The notes beneath the pieces are model-generated. The model was not told the origin of the DNA. It did no database searches and worked only from the letters and a program-made list of their open reading frames with translations. This document shows, piece after piece, positions 36,832-45,241 of a DNA stretch of 64,000 nt; position 1 is the first letter of the stretch; each line of letters begins with the position of its first letter. Source of the DNA: Methylobacterium sp. Leaf108. GTDB lineage: Bacteria; Pseudomonadota; Alphaproteobacteria; Rhizobiales; Beijerinckiaceae. A program made the position numbers and the translations under genes. The DNA lies in contig NZ_LMND01000012.1 of assembly GCF_001423265.1 (NCBI RefSeq), positions 193,501 through 257,500 on the forward strand, given 5' to 3'.

Positions 36832-39800
36832 GGACAGACACCACGGAGAGGGGTCTGGAAAACCTCATCGTCGCTGGGATGACGGGGCGTCCCGCAGCGC
36901 CGGCCGCCGGCGGCTTCGCCGAGGCGCCGGAGCTCTTCGTTGGCCTGCACGATTGGCGGCTCGGCGACCCGAAGGCCTACGACCGCGCCTGGACGGTCGA
37001 CCTCGCTCAACTGCGCGCCTTCGTAGCCGCGACGCAGCCGCCGCTGCTCGCGGCACTCGACCTCGACCGGGATGGCCCGGCGCGCCAGAAATTCTTGGCG
37101 CGGCTCCAGGGCGAGGTCGGCCGGCGCGGCGTCATCGACGTGCTCCGGCACGGGGTCAAGCACGGCCCGCACGAGGTCACGCTCTTCTACGGCACGCCCT
37201 CGCCCGGCAACACCAAGGCGGCTGGGCTCCACGCGCTGAACCGCTTCTCCGTCACGCGCCAGCTCCGATACAGCCGGGACGACATGGCTCACGCGCTCGA
37301 CTTGGCGCTGTTCGTCAACGGCCTGCCGGTCGCCACCTTCGAGCTGAAGAACAATCTCACCAAGCAGACCGTCGACGACGCCGTCGAGCAGTACAGGCGT
37401 GACCGCGACCCGCGCGAGAAGCTGTTCGAGTTCGGCCGCTGCATGGTCCACTTCGCGGTCGACGAAGCGCGGGTAATGTTCTGCACCAACCTCAGGGGCA
37501 AGGCCTCGTGGTTCTTGCCCTTCGACCGGGGTTGGAACGACGGGGCCGGCAACCCGCCGAACCCGGCTGGGCTGAAAACGGACTATCTGTGGAAGGAGAT
37601 CCTCACCCCGCCCGGCCTCACCGACATCATCGAGAACTATGCGCAGATCGTCGAGCGGCGCGACCGCAAGACCGGCAAGGTCAAGCGCGACCAGCTGTTC
37701 CCGCGCTTCCATCAGCTCGACGTTGTTCGCAGGCTCCTGGCCGACTCCCTGAAGAAGGGCGCGGGGCGGCGCGTGCTGATCCAGCACTCGGCGGGGTCGG
37801 GCAAGTCGAACTCCATTGCGTGGCTGGCGCACCAGCTCGTGCGGCTCGAAGGCGCCGCAGGGCAGGTCTTCGACTCCGTGATCGTGGTGACCGACCGCCG
37901 CATCCTCGATGAGCAGATCCGCGACACCATCCGGCAGTTCGCACAGGTGGGGGCGACGGTCGGCCACGCCGAGCGTTCCGGCGACCTCCGGCGCTTCATC
38001 ACCGACGGCAAGAAGATCATCATCACGACGGTGCAGAAATTCCCCGTCATATACGCCGATATCGGCGCGCTGCACCGCGACCGCCGATTCGCGATCCTCA
38101 TCGACGAGGCCCATTCGAGCCAGAGCGGCAAGGCCGCCGCTGCGCTAAACGCCGCCCTGGCCGGTTCCGACGACGGCGACGATGAGGAGAGCGTCGAGGA
38201 CCAGATCAACGCCCTGATCGAGAGCCGCAAGATGTTGCCCAACGCGAGCTACTTCGCGTTCACGGCGACGCCGAAGAACAAGACGCTGGAGATCTTCGGT
38301 GAGCCCTATGAAGAGGGCGGCAAGGTCAAGCACCGCCCGTTTCACAGCTACACCATGAAACAGGCGATCCAGGAGGGCTTCATTCTCGACGTCCTGCGCT
38401 ATTATACGCCGGTCAACAGCTACTACCGGCTCGTCAAGACGGTCGAGGCCGACCCGGAGTTCGACGCCAAGCGCGCCACGAAGAAGCTGCGCCGCTACGT
38501 CGAGAGCAACGACCACGCGATCCGCCTCAAGGCCGAGATTATGGTCGAACATTTCCACGAGCAGGTGCTGGCGCTGAACAAGATCGGCGGGCAGGCGCGC
38601 GCGATGATCGTGACCTCGAGCATCGAGCGCGCCATCCAGTATTTCCACGCCGTCCGCGCCTACCTCGACGAGCGTAAGAGCCCGTATCGCGCCATCGTGG
38701 CCTTCTCGGGCGAGCACGAGTTCGGCGGCGTCAAGGTCACCGAGGCGAGCCTCAACGGCTTTCCGTCTAAGGACATCGCTGACGAGATCCAGAAGGACCC
38801 GTACCGCTTCCTGATCTGCGCCGACAAGTTCCAGACCGGCTATGACCAGCCCTTGCTGCACACGATGTACGTCGACAAGGCGCTTTCCGGCATCAAGGCG
38901 GTGCAGACACTGTCGCGGCTGAACCGGGCGCATCCGCAGAAATATGACGCCTTCGTGCTCGACTTCATGAACGATACCGAGACGGTCCGGGCATCGTTCG
39001 AGACCTTCTACCGAACGACGATCCTCAGCGACGAGACCGACCCCAACAAGCTGCACGATCTCAAGGCGGCGTTGGACGACCGTGAGGTCTACGGGTCGGA
39101 GATCGTCGAGCGGGTGGTCGAACTCTACCTGGCGGGCGCCGGCCGGCCTCAGATCGACCCTATCATCGATGCATGTGGCGCGGCCTTCAAGGATCTGGAC
39201 GAGGACGGGCAGGTCGACTTCAAGGGCAAAGCCAAGGCCTTCGTCCGCACATACGCCTTCCTCGCGGCGATTCTGCCCTTCGCGAGTGCGGAGTGGGAAA
39301 GGCTATCCATTTTCCTGAATCTGCTGATCCCAAAGCTGCCGGCCCCGCCTGACGAGGACCTGTCGCGGGGCATTCTCGAATCGATCGACATGGACAGCTA
39401 CCGCGTCGAGAAGCAGGCAGTGCAGCGCATCCGATTGGCGGACCAGGATGCCGAGATCGAACCTATCCCGACCGAGGGCGGCGGCCACAGGACGGAGCCG
39501 GAGTTGGATCGGCTGTCGAACATCATTCGCGGGTTCAACGACCTGTTCGGAAATTTGAATTGGGAGGACAGCGATCGGATCGCAACGCGGATTGCGACCG
39601 AAATTCCAGAGAAGGTTTCGGCGAACGCTGCCTACCGGAACGCTCAGCTCAATTCCGACAAGCAGAACGCCCGAATCGAGCATGATAAAGCGCTCGGCAA
39701 TGTCATTGTCGGTCTTATGAAGGATGACACGGAGCTGTTCAGACAGTTCATGGACAATCCGGAGTTCAAGCGTTGGCTCGCGGACGTAACATTTCAAGCA

Positions 39801-39833
39801 ACTTATGGTCGGCCGTCGTCCCACGTGCCGTGA
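36828..39833 (+). CDS. hsdR: Type I restriction enzyme motor/nuclease subunit
   Basis: A 1001-residue protein. The N-terminal nuclease domain has the PD-(D/E)xK element FELKNNLTKQ near residue 171. Helicase motor: Walker A HSAGSGKSNS near residue 322, DEAH in ILIDEAHSSQSGK near residue 425, TATPKNKTLEIFGEPYE, and motif VI-like LSRLNRAHPQK. A C-terminal helical region follows. It translocates and cleaves DNA lacking HsdM methylation. The ATG at 36828 sits inside the stop of the DUF5615 gene; frames that extend further upstream overlap the toxin gene. The restriction operon therefore reads hsdM-hsdS-DUF433-DUF5615-hsdR. Confidence 0.95.
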   Translation: MRTDTTERGLENLIVAGMTGRPAAPAAGGFAEAPELFVGLHDWRLGDPKAYDRAWTVDLAQLRAFVAATQPPLLAALDLDRDGPARQKFLARLQGEVGRRGVIDVLRHGVKHGPHEVTLFYGTPSPGNTKAAGLHALNRFSVTRQLRYSRDDMAHALDLALFVNGLPVATFELKNNLTKQTVDDAVEQYRRDRDPREKLFEFGRCMVHFAVDEARVMFCTNLRGKASWFLPFDRGWNDGAGNPPNPAGLKTDYLWKEILTPPGLTDIIENYAQIVERRDRKTGKVKRDQLFPRFHQLDVVRRLLADSLKKGAGRRVLIQHSAGSGKSNSIAWLAHQLVRLEGAAGQVFDSVIVVTDRRILDEQIRDTIRQFAQVGATVGHAERSGDLRRFITDGKKIIITTVQKFPVIYADIGALHRDRRFAILIDEAHSSQSGKAAAALNAALAGSDDGDDEESVEDQINALIESRKMLPNASYFAFTATPKNKTLEIFGEPYEEGGKVKHRPFHSYTMKQAIQEGFILDVLRYYTPVNSYYRLVKTVEADPEFDAKRATKKLRRYVESNDHAIRLKAEIMVEHFHEQVLALNKIGGQARAMIVTSSIERAIQYFHAVRAYLDERKSPYRAIVAFSGEHEFGGVKVTEASLNGFPSKDIADEIQKDPYRFLICADKFQTGYDQPLLHTMYVDKALSGIKAVQTLSRLNRAHPQKYDAFVLDFMNDTETVRASFETFYRTTILSDETDPNKLHDLKAALDDREVYGSEIVERVVELYLAGAGRPQIDPIIDACGAAFKDLDEDGQVDFKGKAKAFVRTYAFLAAILPFASAEWERLSIFLNLLIPKLPAPPDEDLSRGILESIDMDSYRVEKQAVQRIRLADQDAEIEPIPTEGGGHRTEPELDRLSNIIRGFNDLFGNLNWEDSDRIATRIATEIPEKVSANAAYRNAQLNSDKQNARIEHDKALGNVIVGLMKDDTELFRQFMDNPEFKRWLADVTFQATYGRPSSHVP

Positions 39834-39917
39834 CCATGGACGAAAGAACAAGGTCAGTCAGCCAGCGCTGACGCTTTGGAGTTTCCCCCATCAAACCGGA
39901 CACGAGGCTCGTTGCAG

Positions 39918-40020
39918 CTAAACACCGATCAACCCGCGCGGCGAGCACATACCGAGTCCACGGTGGAGATGGTATTCGTTGTGGTCGGTAATCCAGGGAC
40001 CGTTCCGAGCCAGGACGGTA
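39918..40020 (-). pseudogene. Possible 3' remnant of an IS3-family transposase
   Basis: The minus strand ends at a TAG (39920-39918) and reads NGPWITDHNEYHLHRGLGMC then SPRGLIGV. The pattern W-I-x-D-x-N-x-x-H-x-H-R-x-L-G-x-x-S-P-R recalls the C-terminus of IS3-type OrfB transposases (WIDDYNxxHPHxxLGYxSPRE). Only about 30 residues are recognisable; the rest is absent. Treated as a scar. Confidence 0.4.
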
Positions 40021-40148
40021 TCGGCGTCGGGGCGAGGCTGTACGCGGGCAGGTGGCACAGAAGGGTGCGGTGATCCTCGAACCCGAGGCGCTGCATGATG
40101 GCCTGCCGTCAGCCATAAGGCTGTTCCCTGTGCGTTTTAGGCATTTTC

Positions 40149-40171
40149 GCACGCATTTTTCTGATGCGTGC
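40149..40171. terminator. Hairpin downstream of hsdR
   Basis: Perfect 8-bp arms gcacgcat and atgcgtgc with a 7-base T-rich loop. There is no T-tract after the stem, so termination is uncertain. Confidence 0.35.
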
Positions 40172-40259
40172 CCGCCTATATCGTGCCTACAACGTCATTG
40201 TCTGAAACAGAGATAGTCGCGTCAAGCGCTATATCTCGGAAATATGAGACTTGACGTTG

Positions 40260-40583
40260 ATGTACAACTTAGAAAGACGGGCGCTTGCCGCCTACTGGCG
40301 TGCGGGTGCTACAGCTGACCCCGCGAAGGGCTCCACCTTCATCTATGCGGCTCCCGCCAAGGGCCGGGGACTAGGGACGGCCATGACCGAGCACCACTAC
40401 GTCCATCTGGGCAACATCAACGGGACGCTCGCGGTTTATCGGGTGCTCAACCGGGGCACCTTAAAGCGCCTAAAGCGCTGGCCCTCTCCGGTGCTGCGCC
40501 CGAACCATGATCGGAACCGAGAAGCCCTGGCGAGCACCATCAAGGGCACGATCGAGGCGTTCATGGGAGACGCCCATGTCTGA
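40260..40583 (+). CDS. Hypothetical protein, first of a related pair
   Basis: A 107-residue protein; ATG 40260 is used (a TTG lies 9 bp upstream). No known family is recognised. The stretch HYVHLGNINGTLAVYRVLNR followed by GTLKRLKRWP resembles YACLADHRGLVAVYRL, GRFVRMTRWP in the next protein, so the two share a small beta-rich domain. The genes overlap by 8 bp. It is rich in basic residues and has no membrane segment, so is probably cytoplasmic. Carried in the second half of the island. Confidence 0.68.
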   Translation: MYNLERRALAAYWRAGATADPAKGSTFIYAAPAKGRGLGTAMTEHHYVHLGNINGTLAVYRVLNRGTLKRLKRWPSPVLRPNHDRNREALASTIKGTIEAFMGDAHV

Positions 40584-41052
40584 GCGTCTGACCGAACAGG
40601 AGCACGATGCGCTGCTTCAGCAGGACTTCGGCGGTGACGAAGAGCTGGCCCTAGCCTTCGGCGTCCACTGCCGGGCTCTGCTGGGCGGCAAGCTGCCCGG
40701 CAACGCCCACGCTGAGCCCGCCTACAGCTCCACGGCCTCCGACCACCGCAAGGACGGCACGGTGCGCACCTACGCCTGCCTCGCGGATCACCGGGGCCTC
40801 GTCGCGGTCTACCGGCTTCGTGCGAGCGGCCGTTTCGTGCGCATGACGCGCTGGCCGGCGTGGATCGTCGCGAACGACCAAGATCCGGAGTGGCGTGAGC
40901 ACTGCCGGTGCATTGAAGCGAACCGGCGGCGACGGCAGCGGCGGCGCATGGCGAAATTTCAGCAGTGGGCGGATGGGTTCATCGCTCGCACCATGCCTCC
41001 GGTCACATCCGCGGTCGCCGCCTCTGGTCTGCTCTGCGCGGGATCACCCTAG
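40576..41052 (+). CDS. Hypothetical protein, second of a related pair
   Basis: A 158-residue protein starting at ATG 40576, inside the end of the preceding gene. The central part (YACLADHRGLVAVYRL ... MTRWPAWIV) is related to the neighbour; an acidic N-terminus (LTEQEHDALLQQDFGGDEE) and a very basic helix (EANRRRRQRRRMAKFQQW) flank it. The basic segment suggests nucleic-acid binding. No family is recognised. Overlap and similarity suggest a tandem duplication whose products may act together. Confidence 0.68.
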   Translation: MSERLTEQEHDALLQQDFGGDEELALAFGVHCRALLGGKLPGNAHAEPAYSSTASDHRKDGTVRTYACLADHRGLVAVYRLRASGRFVRMTRWPAWIVANDQDPEWREHCRCIEANRRRRQRRRMAKFQQWADGFIARTMPPVTSAVAASGLLCAGSP

Positions 41053-41248
41053 TAGGCTGGCGCCTTTGCAGATCGGCTCATTGCGGCCCGGTTCTAGACT
41101 GCAGTCCCAAGATAGGCTTTTTGTCTTGTCCGCATGGGCATGCCCCTGCGTACATCACCAGAGCCATCAGAAACCTTGTACGTAAGGGTTGATCCGTCCT
41201 TTCGGACATGATTATATAGGGACATTACCTCAACGGACAGATTGCTCG

Positions 41249-41881
41249 ATGAAGACCGTCCTTTACGCCCGGGTCTCGACCACGGACCAGACAATCACGC
41301 ACCAGCGCACCCAGGCTGAGGCCGCCGGCTTCCAGATCGATACTGTGGTGGCCGACGAGGGTGTCTCTGGCGTCACCACGCGCCTTGCGGATCGTCCAGA
41401 AGGTCGCCGGCTGTTCGACATGCTGCGCCAGGGTGACGTGCTGGTGGTTCGCTGGGTTGACCGCCTTGGCCGCGACTACGCTGATGTCACCGAGGTTATC
41501 CGCGAGTTCATGCGCCGGGGCGTGATCGTGAAGACGGTCATCAACACCATGGTGTTCGACGGTGCCACCACCGACCCCATGCTGATGGCCGTGCGCGATG
41601 CGCTGATCGCCTTCATGGCGGCCACGGCGCAGGCGCAGGCCGAGGCGACCAAGGAGGCGCAGAAGGCTGGCATAGCGCACGCCAAGGGCCGGGAGGATGC
41701 CTACCGGGGCCGGAAGCCCAGCTTCACACGGGAGATGTTCGAAGAGGTCGTGCGACGCATCAACAACGGCGAGACCGTTCAGGCCATCGCCAAGGCCACT
41801 GGGATCACGCGGCAGACCGCCTATCGGATTCGCGATCACCGGGCTGAGGCTGAGGCCGCGCTGGCCAGGTGGGCGGCATGA
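41249..41881 (+). CDS. Serine recombinase (resolvase/invertase family)
   Basis: A 210-residue small serine recombinase. The nucleophile serine is in LYARVSTTDQT (residue 10), followed by GVSGVTTRLADRPEGRRLFDML, the conserved VVRWVDRLGRDYADV, and a C-terminal helix-turn-helix (NNGETVQAIAKATGITRQTAY). Such enzymes resolve cointegrates or invert segments. Start is ATG 41249, preceded by an AT-rich region that looks promoter-like (tatata near 41214). Its stop overlaps the next start (ATGA). I did not find paired inversion sites nearby. Confidence 0.92.
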   Translation: MKTVLYARVSTTDQTITHQRTQAEAAGFQIDTVVADEGVSGVTTRLADRPEGRRLFDMLRQGDVLVVRWVDRLGRDYADVTEVIREFMRRGVIVKTVINTMVFDGATTDPMLMAVRDALIAFMAATAQAQAEATKEAQKAGIAHAKGREDAYRGRKPSFTREMFEEVVRRINNGETVQAIAKATGITRQTAYRIRDHRAEAEAALARWAA

Positions 41882-42492
41882 AGGGGGCTAGCACCATGCC
41901 AGCTTCGAAGCGCGGCTACACCAAGCCCTCGCCGGCACAGTGGGCCGAGATCGTCGCGCAGTGGGAGACGGGTGAATTCACCTTGGCGCAACTGTCCCAC
42001 CAACACGGCGTCACCGTTCGTGGCATCCAGATGCATCTGGCGAAGCACAAGATCACGAAGGGATCACAGGCGAAGGTCGTTGCCGCCAATGTGATGGCTA
42101 AAGTCTACGAGGAGACATTGCCGGATGTAGACGCGACGGTGCAACGTGCCATCGATACTCGAGAAGCTGCCTATCGAAATGCTGTTGCAATCGAGAATAT
42201 GATTCTCGAACGACTTCAAGGTGCGGCCGCAGACCCGACCACAACCTTTGCAGCCGCTAGCGCAATCAAGATGCTTGGGATCGCAGCGGCGGCACTTGAA
42301 CGTTTACACGGGCTCAAGCGCGCAGCCTTGGGTCTCAATGACGATAACCTGATCGATGATGATTTGCCGACCCTTCAGATCCAGGATCTGTCAGTCGAGG
42401 AGATCGCCGAGATGCATCGGAACCAGCATGAAGATGATCTCGATCCTGGTGCCTTCGCTGCTCTCGATAACGAGGTGCTCGTAGTCGATTGA
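41878..42492 (+). CDS. Helix-turn-helix protein, possibly terminase-small-subunit-like
   Basis: A 204-residue protein coupled to the recombinase by an ATGA overlap. The N-terminus (PSPAQWAEIVAQWETGEFTL then AQLSHQHGVTVRGIQMHLAK) is a helix-turn-helix domain, as found in phage terminase small subunits. The rest is helical, with an acidic C-terminus (HEDDLDPGAFAALDNE). No terminase large subunit is present in the element, so a packaging role is doubtful; it may act as a DNA-binding partner of the recombinase. The 3' half has lower GC. Confidence 0.6.
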   Translation: MKGASTMPASKRGYTKPSPAQWAEIVAQWETGEFTLAQLSHQHGVTVRGIQMHLAKHKITKGSQAKVVAANVMAKVYEETLPDVDATVQRAIDTREAAYRNAVAIENMILERLQGAAADPTTTFAAASAIKMLGIAAAALERLHGLKRAALGLNDDNLIDDDLPTLQIQDLSVEEIAEMHRNQHEDDLDPGAFAALDNEVLVVD

Positions 42493-42698
42493 TTGCGTCT
42501 CCCCTTCGTAATCGAAGTCACAAAGCCACATACTGAAATCAGTCCGAAGTCCCAGCGAAAATCACGATCCCTTGAAGGGGGTCAACACTGCAGCGACAGG
42601 AAAAATTTGAAGGCGAAATTTCTCGGGATCATCACATCCGCAGGACAGGAATAACTTTGGATGGTATAATCACAGGGTATTTGGCAAGGAGGCCTCCC

Positions 42699-43199
42699 GT
42701 GAGCCATTCTACGATCAGTCTACCGCTTGCCCGAGCGGATCAACTCCGACAACTTGGGCGCCATCACCAAGTACCTGCCGCCGAACTGATGGACGGCTAC
42801 ATTAGGCAGGCATGGGACCAGGCCGGCTTCACACCCGAGTTGCCGCCGTTCCAGATAATCGACACCCGCGATGATGCGACCAGCGCGCCTCGCGTCGCGT
42901 TCTCTGCGCCGCAAGCCGACATTCTGGAATTCACGCCCGCTCAAGCGATGCAGTTCGCTAACGGCATCACCGATCTATTGGACGGCATCGCAAGCCGGTT
43001 CGTTGTCTCGGGCTCATGCGCTGGTGAGCGCGCTGGCGTGGTCGGCGAAAAGCGCGGCCGCGGATTCGCCCTCAAGGTCGCGGGCAGTCTCGTCGCCGGC
43101 TCCCAGGTGACAGTGATCGGGCTGACCACCAGCGTCGCCCGTGATCTTGCTCGGCTCCTGGCAGATCGTGCCGCTAAAGCGACGGATTGGGTTTCATGA
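42699..43199 (+). CDS. Ribbon-helix-helix-like protein of unknown function
   Basis: A 166-residue protein starting at GTG 42699, after a strong ribosome site (aaggaggcc). The first 45 residues (TISLPLARADQLRQLGRHHQ, AAELMDGYIRQAWDQAG) look like a CopG/Arc-type ribbon-helix-helix; the remainder is a beta-rich domain (FVVSGSCAGERAGVVGEKRG, SQVTVIGLTTSVARDLARLL) I cannot assign. It may be an autoregulator. The ATG of a 33-residue peptide gene overlaps its stop (ATGA). Confidence 0.65.
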   Translation: MSHSTISLPLARADQLRQLGRHHQVPAAELMDGYIRQAWDQAGFTPELPPFQIIDTRDDATSAPRVAFSAPQADILEFTPAQAMQFANGITDLLDGIASRFVVSGSCAGERAGVVGEKRGRGFALKVAGSLVAGSQVTVIGLTTSVARDLARLLADRAAKATDWVS

Positions 43200-43297
43200 G
43201 GCTCAAACCCCTGAAACCCGGCAAGCCTGCCGGCCCTAAGAAGCCGATCACTCCGAAGGCTCCGCGAACGCCCCTCAAGCCCTGGCGGCGCTGGTGA
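43196..43297 (+). CDS. 33-residue Lys/Pro-rich peptide, translationally coupled
   Basis: A short frame whose ATG overlaps the stop of the preceding gene. The peptide begins MRLKPLKPGKPAGPKKP and ends KPWRRW: 8 lysines, 9 prolines and no acidic residue, with a repeated K-P pattern. Composition resembles proline-rich cationic peptides or an unstructured nucleic-acid-binding tail. The coupling, and the absence of a spacer, are the arguments that it is translated. Confidence 0.5.
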   Translation: MRLKPLKPGKPAGPKKPITPKAPRTPLKPWRRW

Positions 43298-43331
43298 CGC
43301 GCGCCCGCGACCAGGCCGCTACAACAAAGCC

Positions 43332-44570
43332 ATGCAGATGATGTCCCCCGCGATCCTCGCCGACGCCCAGCGCCACGCCCGCGCCGAGTACCCGTGCGAG
43401 GCCTGCGGGCTCGTCGTCGGTGGCGCCTACCAGCCCTGTCGGAATGAAGCAGCCGATCCGCTGCAAGACTTCGCCATCTCGACCCGGATCGCCGGCATCA
43501 ACCGTTCGTTCGATCGCTTGGCGCTGGAGTTTGGCATCGCCATGCCGGAGCCCACGCTACTCGAGGAGCTCGACGCCTGGCTTGTTGACTTCGAGGCCGG
43601 CGCCTTCGATCACCCGCCGCCGGCTCCTCGCACGGCGCCGGCTAAGTCCGGCATCCCGGCCATCATCGCCAAGCTCGACGCCATGGGAGCGACCAAGGCG
43701 AGCACCCGGTCGACCAGGAAGGTCGACGCCGATCCGGCGCCCGCCGCTACCCCGGAACCCGCCAACGACGACACCCGCGCCGGTGATCGGCGAGTGGGAC
43801 TTTTAGGAACGCGAAAGCACCGCCGTTCCGACGTTCGCAGCCAGCTAACTCGCGAGCGGACAAAGGACTTTTTCTTCGACGACCTGGCCGAGCGAAAGGG
43901 AAGCGCCTTTAGTAGGGAAATCACCCCCCTCCCTTTCTCCTCCAATCACACGCCCATCACCAACGACAACACGCCCATCACCAACGACAACACGCCCATC
44001 ACCAAGCCCATCGCCAACGACAACCGGCTCCCCGAAGACTGGCGACGCACCACCATCATCGGCAAGTTCGGCACCTACCAGCGCGCGCTCTACGAATTCG
44101 GCACGCCATGGGCCTGGACCTTGGACATCAGCCCCGACGAGGTCGCCGCCGGCATCGCCTCCAAGAACTTCGCCACCCGGCTCCTGAAGCGCATCGCCAA
44201 GCACCTCCGGCTCAAGCTCGGCCGCGACCCGGTGATGACGCTGGCGATCGACGTGACCACGCCGAACAACAACACCAGGCCGCGCCCCCATGCACACGGC
44301 GGAATCGCATGCAGCGCCGAGGAGCTCCCGGCGGTGCGACGGGCATTGCAGCGTGCAGGAGGGGCGTGGGCTGGCTCCGGCTCCAAGTACCAGGTGAAGG
44401 TGCGGCGCATGTCCGACCCCGATGGGTGGAGCTCCTATTGCACGCGCAATCTGGCCGCGGCCCGGAAGGTCGTCGGCGACAACGTCATCGCCGCGTCCGG
44501 TGATCTGAAGGTCGCGGGCCGGACCCTGCATGAGCGTCTTCGAGATCGAGTGATCGCGGCCGCGGCGTAG
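43332..44570 (+). CDS. Chimeric protein: broken JAMM N-terminus joined to an HUH-like domain
   Basis: A 412-residue protein. Residues 1-50 (HARAEYPCEACGLVVGGAYQ then PCRNEAADPLQDF) match the start of phage tail protein K-type Mov34/JAMM peptidases, but the HxH...D metal site is missing. Residues 75-225 are low-complexity, with a 7-residue tandem repeat (TPITNDN). The C-terminal 185 residues have WAWTLDIS, then PHAHGGI (His320, His322) and, 47 residues on, WSSYCTRN (Tyr369): the order and spacing of HUH endonuclease motifs 2 and 3, as in rolling-circle initiators. Arg replaces the usual Lys in YxxK. Function is inferred; fold assignment is tentative. Confidence 0.6.
   Translation: MQMMSPAILADAQRHARAEYPCEACGLVVGGAYQPCRNEAADPLQDFAISTRIAGINRSFDRLALEFGIAMPEPTLLEELDAWLVDFEAGAFDHPPPAPRTAPAKSGIPAIIAKLDAMGATKASTRSTRKVDADPAPAATPEPANDDTRAGDRRVGLLGTRKHRRSDVRSQLTRERTKDFFFDDLAERKGSAFSREITPLPFSSNHTPITNDNTPITNDNTPITKPIANDNRLPEDWRRTTIIGKFGTYQRALYEFGTPWAWTLDISPDEVAAGIASKNFATRLLKRIAKHLRLKLGRDPVMTLAIDVTTPNNNTRPRPHAHGGIACSAEELPAVRRALQRAGGAWAGSGSKYQVKVRRMSDPDGWSSYCTRNLAAARKVVGDNVIAASGDLKVAGRTLHERLRDRVIAAAA
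43950..44005 (+). repeat. 21-bp in-frame tandem repeat
   Basis: The unit acgcccatcaccaacgacaac occurs at 43950-43970 and 43971-43991, with a partial third copy from 43992 to 44005 and a degenerate tail to 44024. In translation it gives TPITNDN repeated, inside the linker of the chimeric protein. Perfect copies suggest recent slippage. Confidence 0.85.
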
Positions 44571-44802
44571 CCCTGTGTGCCGAGATGGCTCGTCAGGTCG
44601 TGCTGCGGGCCCGTACACGGCCGTCAGTCGTTCCCGCGCAGAACTGCCCCGGCATCGCTCACGCCTGCCAGCGGAGCTGTAATGCGATACCCGCTGTGGC
44701 CGATCCAGGAGCGTTCCCAGCGCCACCAGATACGGATCGACCGGCACGGTCCATATCCACCTTCGGGATTGACCGCCGTGAACCCTCAAGCGACGACCGG
44801 GG

Positions 44803-45021
44803 ATGACATATGCCTCAGCCCTGATCACCCTCCTCGCCATCGGCATCTCGGGATGCGCCAGCCCGCCCCTGGTCGATCTGACCGGCGTGAACATGGGCGC
44901 CTACTCGCGCGACCAAATCGCCTGCGACGCGGAGCTGAAGCAAACCACCTTCTACGCGGGCGACTTCATCGCCGACTGCTTGGCCCGCAAGGGCTACAAG
45001 GTGGCCAAGACCGGCCGCTAG
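44803..45021 (+). CDS. Small lipoprotein
   Basis: A 72-residue protein with a lipoprotein signal: MTYASALITLLAIGISGCAS has a short hydrophobic core and a lipobox ending at Cys18 (I-S-G-C). The mature part (about 54 residues) includes MGAYSRDQIACDAELKQTTF and two further cysteines, and is probably attached to the outer or inner membrane. No family is recognised; phage and island lipoproteins of this size include entry-exclusion and Rz1-like proteins, but nothing here decides that. The 230 bases before it hold no convincing gene. Confidence 0.68.
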   Translation: MTYASALITLLAIGISGCASPPLVDLTGVNMGAYSRDQIACDAELKQTTFYAGDFIADCLARKGYKVAKTGR

Positions 45022-45241
45022 AAGATGCCCGACCCACGAGCATTCGATCCGTAATCATCACCAAGACGGTAAATCAATTTTGACTGATCTAATATTTAGG
45101 CAATGGAGTGCGATGATTTCGCCACTACCCGGTCGATAGCCAGTCTGCAATACGCGTCAAGCACGACGCTCAAGATGGGCCCGAAGCGATATGTACTCTT
45201 GCAGGATCACGCTGCCTTAATTCGCCGACATCCACGAACGG

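Larger units (their letters stand above)
39834..40259. other. Gap after hsdR with an insertion-sequence scar
   Basis: About 425 bases. The first part carries a likely transposase tail on the minus strand (see 39918-40020), with a possible element end near 39884-39905 (tttcccccatcaaaccggac). At 40149-40171 a perfect 8-bp inverted repeat (gcacgcat / atgcgtgc, 7-base loop) could end transcription from hsdR. The remainder is AT-richer and probably holds the promoter of the next gene. Confidence 0.5.

Noticed and set aside
39876..40073. Small plus-strand frame after hsdR
   Set aside because: No ribosome site or family; the opposite strand better matches a transposase tail.
44577..45083. 168-residue plus-strand frame overlapping the small lipoprotein gene
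   Set aside because: Arg/His-rich shadow; the lipoprotein frame has a proper signal and lipobox.
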